This document shows positions 17,144 to 27,056 of a DNA stretch of 43,304 nucleotides, in pieces. The notes under the pieces are model-generated. The model made no database searches. It was not told where the DNA came from and saw only the letters and a program-made list of their open reading frames with translations. Numbering within the stretch: position 1 is the stretch's first letter; every line of letters starts with the position of its first letter. Source of the stretch: Hondaea fermentalgiana (lineage: Eukaryota > Sar > Bigyra > Thraustochytrida > Thraustochytriidae). Location of the stretch: the NCBI GenBank assembly GCA_014084085.1, contig NPFB01000211.1, positions 32,321 to 75,624 on the forward strand, given 5' to 3'. Made by a program: the position numbers and the translations under genes.

Positions 17144-20100
17144 ATGGCGTCGTCGGGCACGACCGTGCACGAATACCGCGGCGTGGGCTATCTGTACGAA
17201 AACTGGGGCGCAGACCGCGTGTGGGTCGCGCTCGAGGATGTGCAGGGCCGCGTGGACGAAAAACGAGGCGAGCTGCGCAGCCTGATCAGCGACAGGTACC
17301 ATGACCTGATCGACTCTGCTGACGCCATCGTGGGCATGGACAGGACCGTGGAAGAGTTCAAGAGCATCGTCGCCCATGTCGAAGACACAAGCCGGGCCCT
17401 CGTGCAGGGCAGCATGCTCGAGTCCGCGGGAGCCGACCAGGTAGGCGCGTCGACCCCAGCAGCAAATCACAGCGCATCAGAGCAAGGCGCAAGCGAGGGG
17501 GAAACGGGACCAGAGGAAGGTGACGCGCTTGATGCGCAACTTGCAGCCGCCGACATCCTGACTCTGGCTGCTGTAAATATCTGGGAGTCGATCGACTCTC
17601 AGCATCTCTGGAAAGCCTGCGATACCTTTGTCGCGGCGGAACAAGCATATCACAGCCTTCCCAAGCCCCCTGCAGCGGACGACGCGGGAGCGTCGCATGC
17701 GCTCAATCACGCCGCAGACGACAATGCATTTGCTGCCCTCGGTCTCGACCCCGCTCAGTTTTCAGATCTTCGCTCTACAGCAGCGCAAGCCCGAGGAAGC
17801 GAAACTGTGGCAAACGGAGCGCTTCGATCCGTCTGGGAAATTTACCCCTTTCTACGCTCGCATTGGTCGCTCGTGCAGGAGGCGCGTCAGCGCATCCTCC
17901 TCGAGGCACGAGCACTCCTCGAGAGCGAGGATCTAAACTTGGACACGACATGTGGTGCAATTCGTGCTGTAATCGTTCTTGGAGATGCAACTGCTGCGCA
18001 GAGCGTGGGCCGTCTTCTCGATGCAAGAAAGAGGGTTCTCCTGCGTACGCTCCAAGATAAGGCGCCTGCGGCGTTGGAGCGCAGCCTCACCATCATGCAG
18101 CAGACAATCGTAGACATGGCAGACCTTTACATTTCTGGATCGCGCTTGGTGGGTCAAGTGGACCCGGAACTCGTGCAGAAATCCGTAACGGCGTGGGTTC
18201 AGGCAAGAGGCGAGGAGGTGGCGCGTGCTGCTGGCAAGATTCTCGCGCGTGTGCACGACATTCAGGCTCTGGCACAGGTGCAGAAGCGCGTAATTGACAT
18301 TGAAGTGAGCGGTGGGGCCTCTACGGACGCTGCGTCGGAGCTCGATGTGGACACCTGGCGCGCCGCTGCACGCGCTTGCATTGACGCCACGCTATGGTCA
18401 GATGCATCAAAGGACCTCTTTCTGTACCCCATGATGTTCGGCGAAGCCATTATTGATCGGGCCGCGGATCTCCTCGAGGTTGAATTCTCATCCATATGCG
18501 CTACGCTTGAGCGCGGGACGCACCGGACACTCCTCGCCTCTGCAGAAAACGACCTCATCACGGACGTTCGCGTCGCTTCGGACCAAGGTCCGGAAGGCAC
18601 CTACGTTCGATCGGGGTCGAAGCAGTCCATCTCGGGACCAGAGTCAAACGAGATGGGCGACGGTGATGGCGAGACTGTAGATGACGAAGATGACCTTGAC
18701 GAGGATGAGAGGCTGTATCAAAAACTTGGCGAACGCATAATGTCAGAAAATGCTGTGGATCGAGCTGGCGCTGCTGTTGTCCTCCTCCACGTTTTCAGCT
18801 CGAGTGTGACCGAACTGCTCGAACGTCGGGCGGCGCTGGTCGTTGACACGACCAAAATTGAGACCAAGCTGAATGGCCTCGCCAAGCTAACTCTCGCGGG
18901 GCTCATTGATGGTCTGCGTAAGGAACTGGCTGACTCCGTGAACGTGTTTGGCACAACAGTGAGCGCTTTGGGAGAGAACAACGCCCAGGACTCGCACAAT
19001 GAGGCCGTCTTTGCCGCTCTCAAACGCACACTCTTTCTCGCTCGTATCGCAGAGGGTCTCCTCGTGGGCGATGCTTTGGCAGGCTTGCTCGATGTAGACG
19101 CACAAACGCGGCTTGCAGAGGAGCTGGCCACACTGACGTCGAATGTGCACCAGGTGTGGGCAGACGCTTCCCTGTCAATGAGCTGTGGAGTGCTCCGTGC
19201 TTCCCTCGGCGCGCAGGATTGGAGCAACGCTCGCGACTGGGCCGTGCTGCACAGTGGCTGGGAGCGCATTCCCGTGCACTTCAAGGACGACGACGAAGAG
19301 GAAGAGGATGGCGTGGGAGACGATGACTTCGATTTGGACGACGAAGACACCATCGATCTTCCTGGCGCCGTTTCACCTGGTGTGGCGCTCTTTTCGTTTC
19401 TACTGTCGAAACAAATCCGGCTTGTTGGCGATTCGCGCTTCGTCTCGTCGGGCTCGGTGCTGGCACAGAGCATTGACGACCTTGTGGGTCTCCTGGAAAT
19501 GGCCTCGCCCCGACGTGAGTACCTTGATGCGGCGGCGGAAAAGTTTTGCGCGTCGAGTGAGCGCGCTGTGCTTCGACTTGCGCATGGTGCTCTGAAGCTT
19601 GTTCAGGAGGCTTATGAGACGCATGTCGATCGTACGGCGAGCAGCGAGAACGAGCCAGCGGCTCTCCAGACAATCTTTGACCTTCACTGGTTCGAGTGGC
19701 TCCTTCTCGTCGACCAGGACCAGGAAGAATCCAACGCGCTTCCAAGTCTCATGGAGCGGCTGGTGGATATCCATGTGGACACGGTGAATTGGACCTTGCA
19801 GGAGTCACAACTCTTGGCGCGCATCAAGGTGTATCGGGAACGCAATGCGCTTCTCTTTGGACCGAGTCTCATGGTGAAGGCGCGGGCTGCGAAAACATGG
19901 ACAGCGACTTCAGAGTATGCCTTTGAGAGTGCTGGCGATCCTCAGGATTCCCCGGCCACCTCTGTGTACGACACCAACAACTTGCTGCATCTCGGTTATC
20001 TTCCAACGCAAACACTGCCGCGCATTCCGCTGCTTCCGATCCCCTCAAACATCCGCTCCATGCACAGCCGTCTAGCGTCGCATCGCAAGCGAACATCGTC

Positions 20101-20266
20101 TCGTACGCTGGCTTCTCCGACCGCACAGGGCTCGGGAACTTCCTCGTCGGGCTCTTCTCCAGGTTCATCCACGACAGCTTCTGTGGAAGCTGCCGCTGCG
20201 CTCAAGTCCATTGGGCAGGTCGGCAGCAATCTCTTCTCGCAGGCCTCTTCGTGGCTGAACCGTTGA
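17144..20266 (+). CDS. COG1: Conserved oligomeric Golgi complex subunit 1
   Basis: The protein has 1040 residues, close to the ~980 of human COG1. COG is a tether for vesicles that recycle Golgi enzymes. The N-terminal part has the Vps51/COG1 signature: KRGELRSLISDRYHDLIDSADAIVGMD (40-66), as in the KKEELR-MVGERYRDLIEAAD region of animal COG1. The rest is helical with acidic inserts (about 503-523 and 711-746). A Ser-rich C-terminal tail begins near 980. The ATG at 17144 (GAG-ATGGCG) fits, as the N-terminal region matches the family at once. It is head to head with V-ATPase c. COG defects disturb glycosylation, so it supports enzymes like the GT31 and sulfotransferase in this window. Confidence 0.87.
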   Translation: MASSGTTVHEYRGVGYLYENWGADRVWVALEDVQGRVDEKRGELRSLISDRYHDLIDSADAIVGMDRTVEEFKSIVAHVEDTSRALVQGSMLESAGADQVGASTPAANHSASEQGASEGETGPEEGDALDAQLAAADILTLAAVNIWESIDSQHLWKACDTFVAAEQAYHSLPKPPAADDAGASHALNHAADDNAFAALGLDPAQFSDLRSTAAQARGSETVANGALRSVWEIYPFLRSHWSLVQEARQRILLEARALLESEDLNLDTTCGAIRAVIVLGDATAAQSVGRLLDARKRVLLRTLQDKAPAALERSLTIMQQTIVDMADLYISGSRLVGQVDPELVQKSVTAWVQARGEEVARAAGKILARVHDIQALAQVQKRVIDIEVSGGASTDAASELDVDTWRAAARACIDATLWSDASKDLFLYPMMFGEAIIDRAADLLEVEFSSICATLERGTHRTLLASAENDLITDVRVASDQGPEGTYVRSGSKQSISGPESNEMGDGDGETVDDEDDLDEDERLYQKLGERIMSENAVDRAGAAVVLLHVFSSSVTELLERRAALVVDTTKIETKLNGLAKLTLAGLIDGLRKELADSVNVFGTTVSALGENNAQDSHNEAVFAALKRTLFLARIAEGLLVGDALAGLLDVDAQTRLAEELATLTSNVHQVWADASLSMSCGVLRASLGAQDWSNARDWAVLHSGWERIPVHFKDDDEEEEDGVGDDDFDLDDEDTIDLPGAVSPGVALFSFLLSKQIRLVGDSRFVSSGSVLAQSIDDLVGLLEMASPRREYLDAAAEKFCASSERAVLRLAHGALKLVQEAYETHVDRTASSENEPAALQTIFDLHWFEWLLLVDQDQEESNALPSLMERLVDIHVDTVNWTLQESQLLARIKVYRERNALLFGPSLMVKARAAKTWTATSEYAFESAGDPQDSPATSVYDTNNLLHLGYLPTQTLPRIPLLPIPSNIRSMHSRLASHRKRTSSRTLASPTAQGSGTSSSGSSPGSSTTASVEAAAALKSIGQVGSNLFSQASSWLNR

Positions 20267-21198
20267 GCACATAAGTCAAAGTTCGCCCTCGGGCTGGCAG
20301 CGAAGGAAGAGAAAGGAGTAAATATTGGCCGCGTCTCAGAAGCTTTCTTTTGGCTGGAAAATTCTTCCAGAGGGCAAGCTCGGTGCCGCGCTGTTCTGTC
20401 CATGCAACAATGGATCGTGGTACTGCCTTGTTCCATGTCGTAAAAACCTTGGTTCCTTCCAACGCATCACCGAAACAAGTCGCCAAGTTAGCACGAATTG
20501 GAAAACGGGAAGCGCCCTCAAACGAACACGCGCCGCGCGACGCCTTTCTTTTTGGGTATGATGTGTCACAGTAGGACCATCATACCTGCTATGTCCTCTC
20601 ACCAACGCTGACAAATGGCAGTGGCGATGTAGAACAACGTTAGGCCCTACCATAAATCAGAATAACAATTTTTGATTCATTGAAACATAACTGCTAGCCA
20701 TCCGTAGTCCAGCCTGCCAGAGGGAACAGTTCCGCGACCGAGATCTCTGCCAGCCACCAGTCACCCAGCCTCTGGCCAGTTCTCTCTCTCGTCCCCTCTC
20801 CCCATTCCCGCAACTCACCGCGTCGCCGCCACGGCCAAAAGCCCCCCACATCAGCGCCACACACGCAGCGAAGAAGTGTCGAAGAACCACGGCATAAAAC
20901 TCCCGGACCCGTTCCAGAACCGTTCCGGAACCCGAGGCCGTCGTCTCCAGCGGTACCGGACCCAGGGGCCTATATATTTGGATGGTATTGGAAATGATCC
21001 TGCGTCGGGTGGGAGCGGCGCGCGCGGCGAGGTGCGTGCGCGGAATTGCAAACCCCGATCCGGAGGAGGACTCGGAGCGGATCTTCGAGCGCGGCAACAT
21101 CGAGGCAGAGCAGAAAAGAGCCGAGCAGAGCGGAGCAGAGCGCAGCGCGAGGCAGAGCGCGAGCGGCGCGAGCGCAGGAGACCGCGAGGCCGTCGAGC
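20267..21198. promoter_or_regulatory. intergenic and GTPBP promoter with TATA box and HSE-like palindromes
   Basis: A 932-nt spacer. The 5' part is COG1 3' UTR. Near the next gene lie two TTCnnGAA palindromes (20912-20919 and 20923-20930) and a TATATATT box at 20971-20978. GC-rich 5' UTR with GCAGAGCGGAGCAGAG repeats (21104-21150) follows. The palindromes resemble heat-shock factor sites. No gene seen. Confidence 0.55.
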
Positions 21199-21265
21199 AT
21201 GGCGTCGCTCGCGGCGGCGGCGGCGGCCGAGAGTGGCGAGGCTGCGGCGGCGACGGCGACGGCGA

Positions 21266-21310
<45 letters not shown>

Positions 21311-22953
21311 AGGCGAAGGCAGCAGCGGGCAAAACGGCGGCGGGAGGAGCGGCTGCGCAGCGGGGTTTCGCGGAAACGAGGGACTTTCGCGCGGCGATGC
21401 TCGGCAACGTAGATGCGGGCAAGTCGACGCTCGTGGGGTGCCTGACGCGAGGCATGCTCGACGATGGACGCGGCAAAGCGCGGTCCTTTGTGCTCCGCCA
21501 TCAGCATGAGCTGAAGCGAGGCCAGACATCGTCAGTAGCGCTGGCCTTGCTTGGATACCGTGAGGGTGAACAGATCATGCCGGCGAGCCAGTCCGTCGAA
21601 GCTGCGCGCAAGAGCCATAATAAGGATTTCTACGAAGTAGCCTCCAAGGCAACCCATCGCGTGACGCTCGTAGACCTGTGCGGACACGAAAAGTACCTCA
21701 AGTCGTCGATCTACGGGCTCACAGCCATGAATCCGGACTGTGCCATGGTCGTTATCGGCGCGGAGCGCGGCATTCAGCGCATGACTCGCGAACACGTTGG
21801 CCTTTGCTGCGCACTTCGCATTCCCTTCTTCATTGTCGAGACCAAGATTGATATGGTCCCGGAGAATGTTCTTCGCGAGACGCAGATGCGAATTAGACGC
21901 ATACTGAAGCGTGCCGGGCGACGAGGGTTCTACGTCCGTGAGGAGAGCGACTTGGACGGTGCCATCAAGTGCATGGACACCAATCAGGTCGCTCTGGCCC
22001 CGGTTTTCGAGGTGTCGAGCGTGACGGGCCAACACATGGACCTTTTGCGCGAGTTCATCAAACGTATGGCTCTTCGCAAGTCTCGAACTTCGCCCTCTTT
22101 GGGGAAGCCAACGCCCTCACTCGAGCGTGACGGGGACACGAAGACGACTGGAAAGAAGGACGATCTTGCCCGAAACGCCGACGACGATGACGAGGAGGCC
22201 AAAGCTGGCCCTGCCGACGGCGAGGGCGGCGCCATTGTTGTGTCTCCGCTTGGCGATGACGGCGTTGCAATGACCCCCCAGACCCCGGCTGCGGCAAATG
22301 GTGTGGCTATTTCGGCGGCGCAGTCGGCGGCGACCTCGCTTAACTTTATGCTCGACGATGTTTTCAACGTTCCCGGCGTTGGCATCGTTGTCGGCGGCAC
22401 AGTGGCGCGCGGCGAGGCGCATTTGGGCCAACGCATCTGGATTGGGCCTGACAAGGCGGGTAGTTTTCGGCAGGTTGTGATTCGTTCGATCCATCGTCAG
22501 TGTGTGCCTTCGCAGGCTGCCTTTGAGGGCCAGCACGCTACGCTTGCGGTCAAGTCGGTGGGGCGTACTACGCTCAAGCGCGACTCTTTTCGCAAGGGCA
22601 TGGTGGGCGTCGGCGAGCCTGACCATGCCGCCGCTCTAGCACAAACGGTCTGGGAGTTCGAAGCGGATGTCAAGGTATTGCATCACTCGACAACCATCGA
22701 TCGCGGATACTCCCCCTTCATTCACCTTGCGGGCGTGCGCCAGTCGGCGCGCATTGTACAGATTCTTTCTGACAAGGGCGAAGAAGTGCTGGCGCGTACA
22801 GGTTCGCAGGTGTTTGTTCGCTTTAGGTTTTTGCATTGCGCCGAGTACCTTGAGATTGGACGGCCTTTGATCTTCCGTGAGGGAAATGCCAAGGGCTGCG
22901 GCCGCATCACGCGTCTCTTTCGCGAGAATGGCGATGAGGTGAAAATTTCATAA
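21199..22953 (+). CDS. GTPBP1/GTPBP2-like translational GTPase
   Basis: The protein has 584 residues. GTPBP1/2 are relatives of EF1A that act on stalled ribosomes and mRNA decay. The N-terminus is Ala/Thr-rich, with 12 Thr in a row from an ACG microsatellite. The G domain follows: GNVDAGKST (69-77, P-loop), GRGKAR and RHQHELKRGQTSS (switch I region), DLCGHEKYL (159-167, G3) and TKID (215-218, G4). After the G domain a ~70-residue charged low-complexity insert precedes the beta-barrel domains starting at FMLDDVFNVPGVGIVVGGTV. The family match to GTPBP1 (LDNGRG, HEKYLKTT, VFGMTG) is strong. The ATG at 21199 is preceded by GAGC and is the only ATG in frame upstream of the P-loop. The gene stands next to COG1 on the same strand but has its own promoter. 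Confidence 0.88.
21246..21309 (+). repeat. coding (GCG/ACG)n microsatellite
   Basis: ACG and GCG triplets in tandem encode an Ala-Thr tract ending in 12 Thr within the GTPase N-terminus. It probably varies in length. Confidence 0.85.
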
Positions 22954-23581
22954 GGCTGCACTTCCGCGCCATGTCAAACCCATGATTTTTTTTTACGCTA
23001 TCGGATGATTCCCCTTCTTTTTTTTCTTTTCTTTTGTGTACGTGAAGGCCTAGCCTTCTTTCCAGAGGCCTACGGGTGGATACTACATAATTGTGTAGAT
23101 CGTGCGAAGAGGCTCACTTTCTTATTTCTTTTCTTTTTCTTGTCATAAATCCTTCCCCGTTTTTCTCGTCGACCAAGTGACTCACTTGTTTCCAAAAAAA
23201 GGCCATGAAATTTGCAACTCTCCCCCCTTGAGAGCCGATTATTTGCAAAGCCTGTCTGCAAAATCTTGCTGACGGTCTTCGTGATTCGCACAGAAGCAGA
23301 CGCCAGCTAATAATCGCGCGTGCGCAAGAGAAAGAAAAAGAGTGGGGAGAGAGGATCGAAGGTATCGTCAGGTTTGCCAACCACAGCGCGAGGGTATGAT
23401 AGGAATTGAAATTAAAGGAAAGAGGATGATTCTTTGTTTATTTAATTTTTGAGCTGGGGCGTGCAAGGCACTTTTGTCTTTTGGCTTGGCTTGCTGCTTG
23501 CTGCTTGCTCTGAGCATATCCCTGATTCTTTTCTCTCTAGCTTAGATTACGAGGTTTTCGAGAGCTGTCTCTGGCTTGCCT
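22954..23581. other. shared 3' spacer between GTPBP and phytochrome genes
   Basis: A 628-nt convergent spacer, AT-rich with several poly-T runs (22987, 23016-23032, 23120-23140). No conserved protein or RNA gene seen. Confidence 0.5.
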
Positions 23582-26500
23582 TTACTTGGTTGGAATGGCA
23601 GGACTCTCGGGAGGAGAGGCAGCGGCGGTGGCGTCATCCTTGTCTAGGTTCTTGCGAGGCGCAGAAAGCAGAGTCTTGAATGTCTTGAGGTTGCTCGGCT
23701 TAATGATGACGCCCTCGAGTCCAATACCTTCGATCTGCTTCTGAAGATCCGGCGATGTGTCAGCCGTGTACAGCCAGATGCCGATGGTTGGGTCCGCTTT
23801 GAGGATCTCAGTCGAGGCGCTAAGGCCATCCTGGTCCGGCATGTGGAAGTCGACGACAACGGCGAAGATCGGGCACGAGGCCAGCGTGAGCTTCTTGGCA
23901 AGGGTGACGAGAGGTACGCCACCATCCACCACCTTGTTGGGGAACTGAGGAAAGGCGCTCTTGAGCGTGCGGTTGATGACGAGCCTATTCACGTCATTGT
24001 CATCGGCGGCGATGATGACGGCCCGCTGCGAAGCAGCAACTTCGCGGACGAAAGCGTCGAGGTCCTCGTCCTCTTCCGTGACCAGGCTCGACAGCGAGCG
24101 AGGGCTGTCGGCGGACGCGGAGCACGAGCCGAGAGCACCGCAGCGGCTGGCAAGCATGCGAAAGGTCGAGGTCTCCTCCTCCTCGGGAGAGGAAGCCTCA
24201 TCAAGCTCGTCCTCTTCCTTTTCGACGATTTGGAGCGGGACGAAGAACTGGAACGCCGAACCCTTGCCGAGAGTAGATGCGCACCAGATATTGCCGCCCA
24301 TGAGCTCAGCAAGGTCTGCGCAGATGGAAAGCCCAAGACCCGTGCCTTGGTACTTCTTGCGGATACCGGAAGAGTGGAGCTGGGCAAACTTTTGGAAGAG
24401 CTTGGAGCGCATCGCAGCCTCCTCAATGCCGATACCTTCGTCGGTGACAGTGAAGAGCGCGTATACGGCTTCGCTAGGATCGAGGGAAACAGACTTTTCA
24501 TCTTCGCTGCCCGAACCGGCAGTAGTGCCGGCGTTCGTAGCCTCCTTGGTGCTACTCTGCGAAGCCTTCGACTCGTCGACGCTCTTCGTCTCAGTATCCA
24601 CTGGCAGCGACAGCTCGAGGTTCTCCAGAGGTTGGCTGAGACCATCATACTGCTCCACGACGCGCATGATGCCTTCGTGAAGGGCAGCGGGGTCTTTGTA
24701 GATACTAGCCTCGACCTTGATCTTGGAGGCTTTGCCATCGCCCTGTGAGGAGAACTTGAGCGCGTTTCCGAGAAGGTTGAGAAGAATCTGGCGGATGCGT
24801 CCGGTATCACCAAGCATGCTCTTGTTGACTAGATTGGCATGGTCGGATACCTTTTCTACGAGGGATAGATCCGCCTTCGACACGGCGCGCTCGAAGAGAA
24901 GGTAGACAGAGTTGACCAGCAGCGGAATGTCGACCGGGTTGGACATGAGCTCCACCTTGTGCTCGTCAAGCTTGGCAGCGGTGAGCAGGTCGTCGAGAAT
25001 GCCAAGCATGGCGTCCGCAGAGCGGCCGGCGGTGCCAACAAGATCCTTGGCGCTATCAGGCATGCTCTCCTCTTGCAGGGCAGAGAGAAGACCGACGATA
25101 CCGTTGAAAGGTGTACGCAGCTCGTGGCTGACGCTGGCAAGGAAGCGCTTGGTGAGCTTGGTCGTGCGCCTGCGTTCGTCAGCGGCGAGAACATCGCAGA
25201 AGGACACGTGGGCGTGAGCACGGAAGGAGCTGAGCGCGTCGAGCTGGACGTCGCTCCAGTCGAAGGCAACGCCTTCGAGGCGCTCGTCAAAGGCCTGAAA
25301 GGAGCCGCGTGGCCCAAGCCGAGAGTTCGTGGTGAGGTCTGCGCCCGTAGTGGCCTTCTTGCCTGCCCAGCGAACGTTCTGCTTGACGCCCAGACGCACA
25401 AGAACAATGTCACACAGCACGAGACGGATGACGGCGAGACCAGAGGCGCGATCGCGCTCGAAGGCCGCTTTGTGGGCCTCGTAGGCGTTCGGGCACTCTG
25501 TGCGCAGGCAGGGCGTGTTCGGGATGAGTTCCTTGTCCTGGACATCGGAGAGCTCATGTGTGGCGGCGATGATGGCGTCGCTATCGACGCTCGCTCCAAA
25601 GGTGAGCGCCTGCCGCACGGTGCGCACATTCTCCTCTGCGTCCAAGTCGTAGCTGACGATTACGAGCGCATCGGCCTCGGCCGTGTCGCGAAGAATGCCC
25701 TCGGACTCGGAGAGACACTCGACGGCCTGAGTGACGGACTCGAAGCGAGGGAGGAGTACGCGCTGGATCTTGGCCGCAAGGCGCCGGCCACGGCGAGCAC
25801 GGATGGCCTGCAGCACGGAACTCGCTGACTTGCAGAGCTGACGAAGCAGCATGCGCTTGGCAGGCCCCATGGTCAGGGGCTTGGCCTTGTGGTGGCAGGA
25901 AAGCATACCGACGAGCATGTCGTCGACCATGACACCAGCCGTGCAGCTCGAGAAAACCTTCATGTTGTTGAGATATTGTCGATGGATGGGTCCGCACTGA
26001 CGCAGGTGGCAGTTGCTGAGATCGGTGAGCTTGCCGTCGACATGGCATGGAACAAGCTCAGCGCCAGGAGAGCCGGTGTCCATGATGTGACGCACGCGGT
26101 TCCGTTTGAGCAAAGCACGAGCCTGCATGGGAATGTCGGTGGCAGGGAAACGAAAGTTCATAAATGTCGGGGTTCCCGGTGTTGCCTTTTCCGCCACAAC
26201 CTCGCAGTGACCGCCGGGAAGAAAGTTGACGTACATGACGCGGTCAAACTTGCAGAAATCGGCCACATACTCGGTGAGGAGGGTGGCAAGCTCTTGCTCG
26301 TCGCGGGCGAGCTCAAGCTGCCAATTTTGCCGATCGAGCTTCTCCACGGCAGCGTAGTCACTCGAGAAGGTATCGGTATCGGCATCAGACTCCTCAAGCG
26401 TGATGATGACGGACCAGACGGGGCGGAAGTCCTCCCCGGGCATATTCTTTGCCTGATTTCCCTCTGCGGGCCGGCGCGAAGCTGCTGCCGAGACGTGGAC

Positions 26501-26909
26501 GTGAGGTTTGTCACCAATTGCGAGGCGACGCGTCATGTCTCTTGCGGCGAGTGGAGGCACGGTAGAGTTGGACTTGAGGAAGCGTTGGGCCTCGTCCATG
26601 GTGTAAATGTCCTTCCACCAGTCGCACATGTCCTGGCCCAGCACCTGCTCTTTGAAGCGTGCGGGCAGGTTGGTGCTGCACTCAATGGGGAGCAGGTCAA
26701 AGTTGACGGCCTCCTGCACGAGCTCGCAGATGCCCTCGGGAAGGACCTCTTGCATGGGGCGGTTGACCATCCCATCCGGGCCAAGCTTGGTCCACTCTTC
26801 AATGTTGGACGAGACCTGCTTGACGATGGCCTCGTCCTTGTCCTCGCCGCTCACGTGGACCACGACGGCGGGGAGCCCGAAGAGAACCGGACGCCGCGGC
26901 AGCCGGCGT
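23582..26909 (-). CDS. phytochrome-type hybrid sensor histidine kinase (5' end in gap)
   Basis: This is a light-sensor-type protein, at least 1109 residues long. Domains in order (minus strand): the end of a PAS domain (~26870-26690), GAF (~26320-25800), PHY (~25790-25230), histidine kinase (~25140-24240) and receiver (~24010-23650). The GAF has FPATDIP and GPIHRQYLNNM plus LVGMLSCHH, matching the bilin-pocket residues of phytochromes. The PHY tongue shows PRGSF. The kinase has SVSHELRTP (His near 25125), RQILLNLLGNALKFS, TDEGIGI and GTGLGLSI. The receiver has the acidic DD pair, phospho-acceptor Asp at 23849-23851, and the KP motif. The plant-type GAF Cys is Arg here (25979-25981), so bilin would have to bind an N-terminal Cys, as in fungal and bacterial phytochromes; that part falls in the N gap. 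The order is that of fungal phytochromes. Start codon not visible. Confidence 0.88.
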
Positions 26910-27009
26910 NNNNNNNNNNNNNNNNNNNNNNNNNNNNNNNNNNNNNNNNNNNNNNNNNNNNNNNNNNNNNNNNNNNNNNNNNNNNNNNNNNNNNNNNNNN
27001 NNNNNNNNN
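26910..27009. other. 100-N assembly gap cutting the phytochrome gene
   Basis: Exactly 100 N. It removes the N-terminal extension and the first part of the PAS domain of the phytochrome. Reading frame continuity across it cannot be trusted. Confidence 0.97.
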
Positions 27010-27013
27010 CGCG

Positions 27014-27056
27014 GGCCTGCCTGCCTGCCTGCCTGCGCGCCTGCGCGCCTGCCTGC
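27014..27056 (+). repeat. GCCTGC-type short tandem repeat beside the gap
   Basis: Units of CCTG and CGCGCCTG follow each other directly after the N run. This repeat probably caused the assembly break. Confidence 0.8.
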
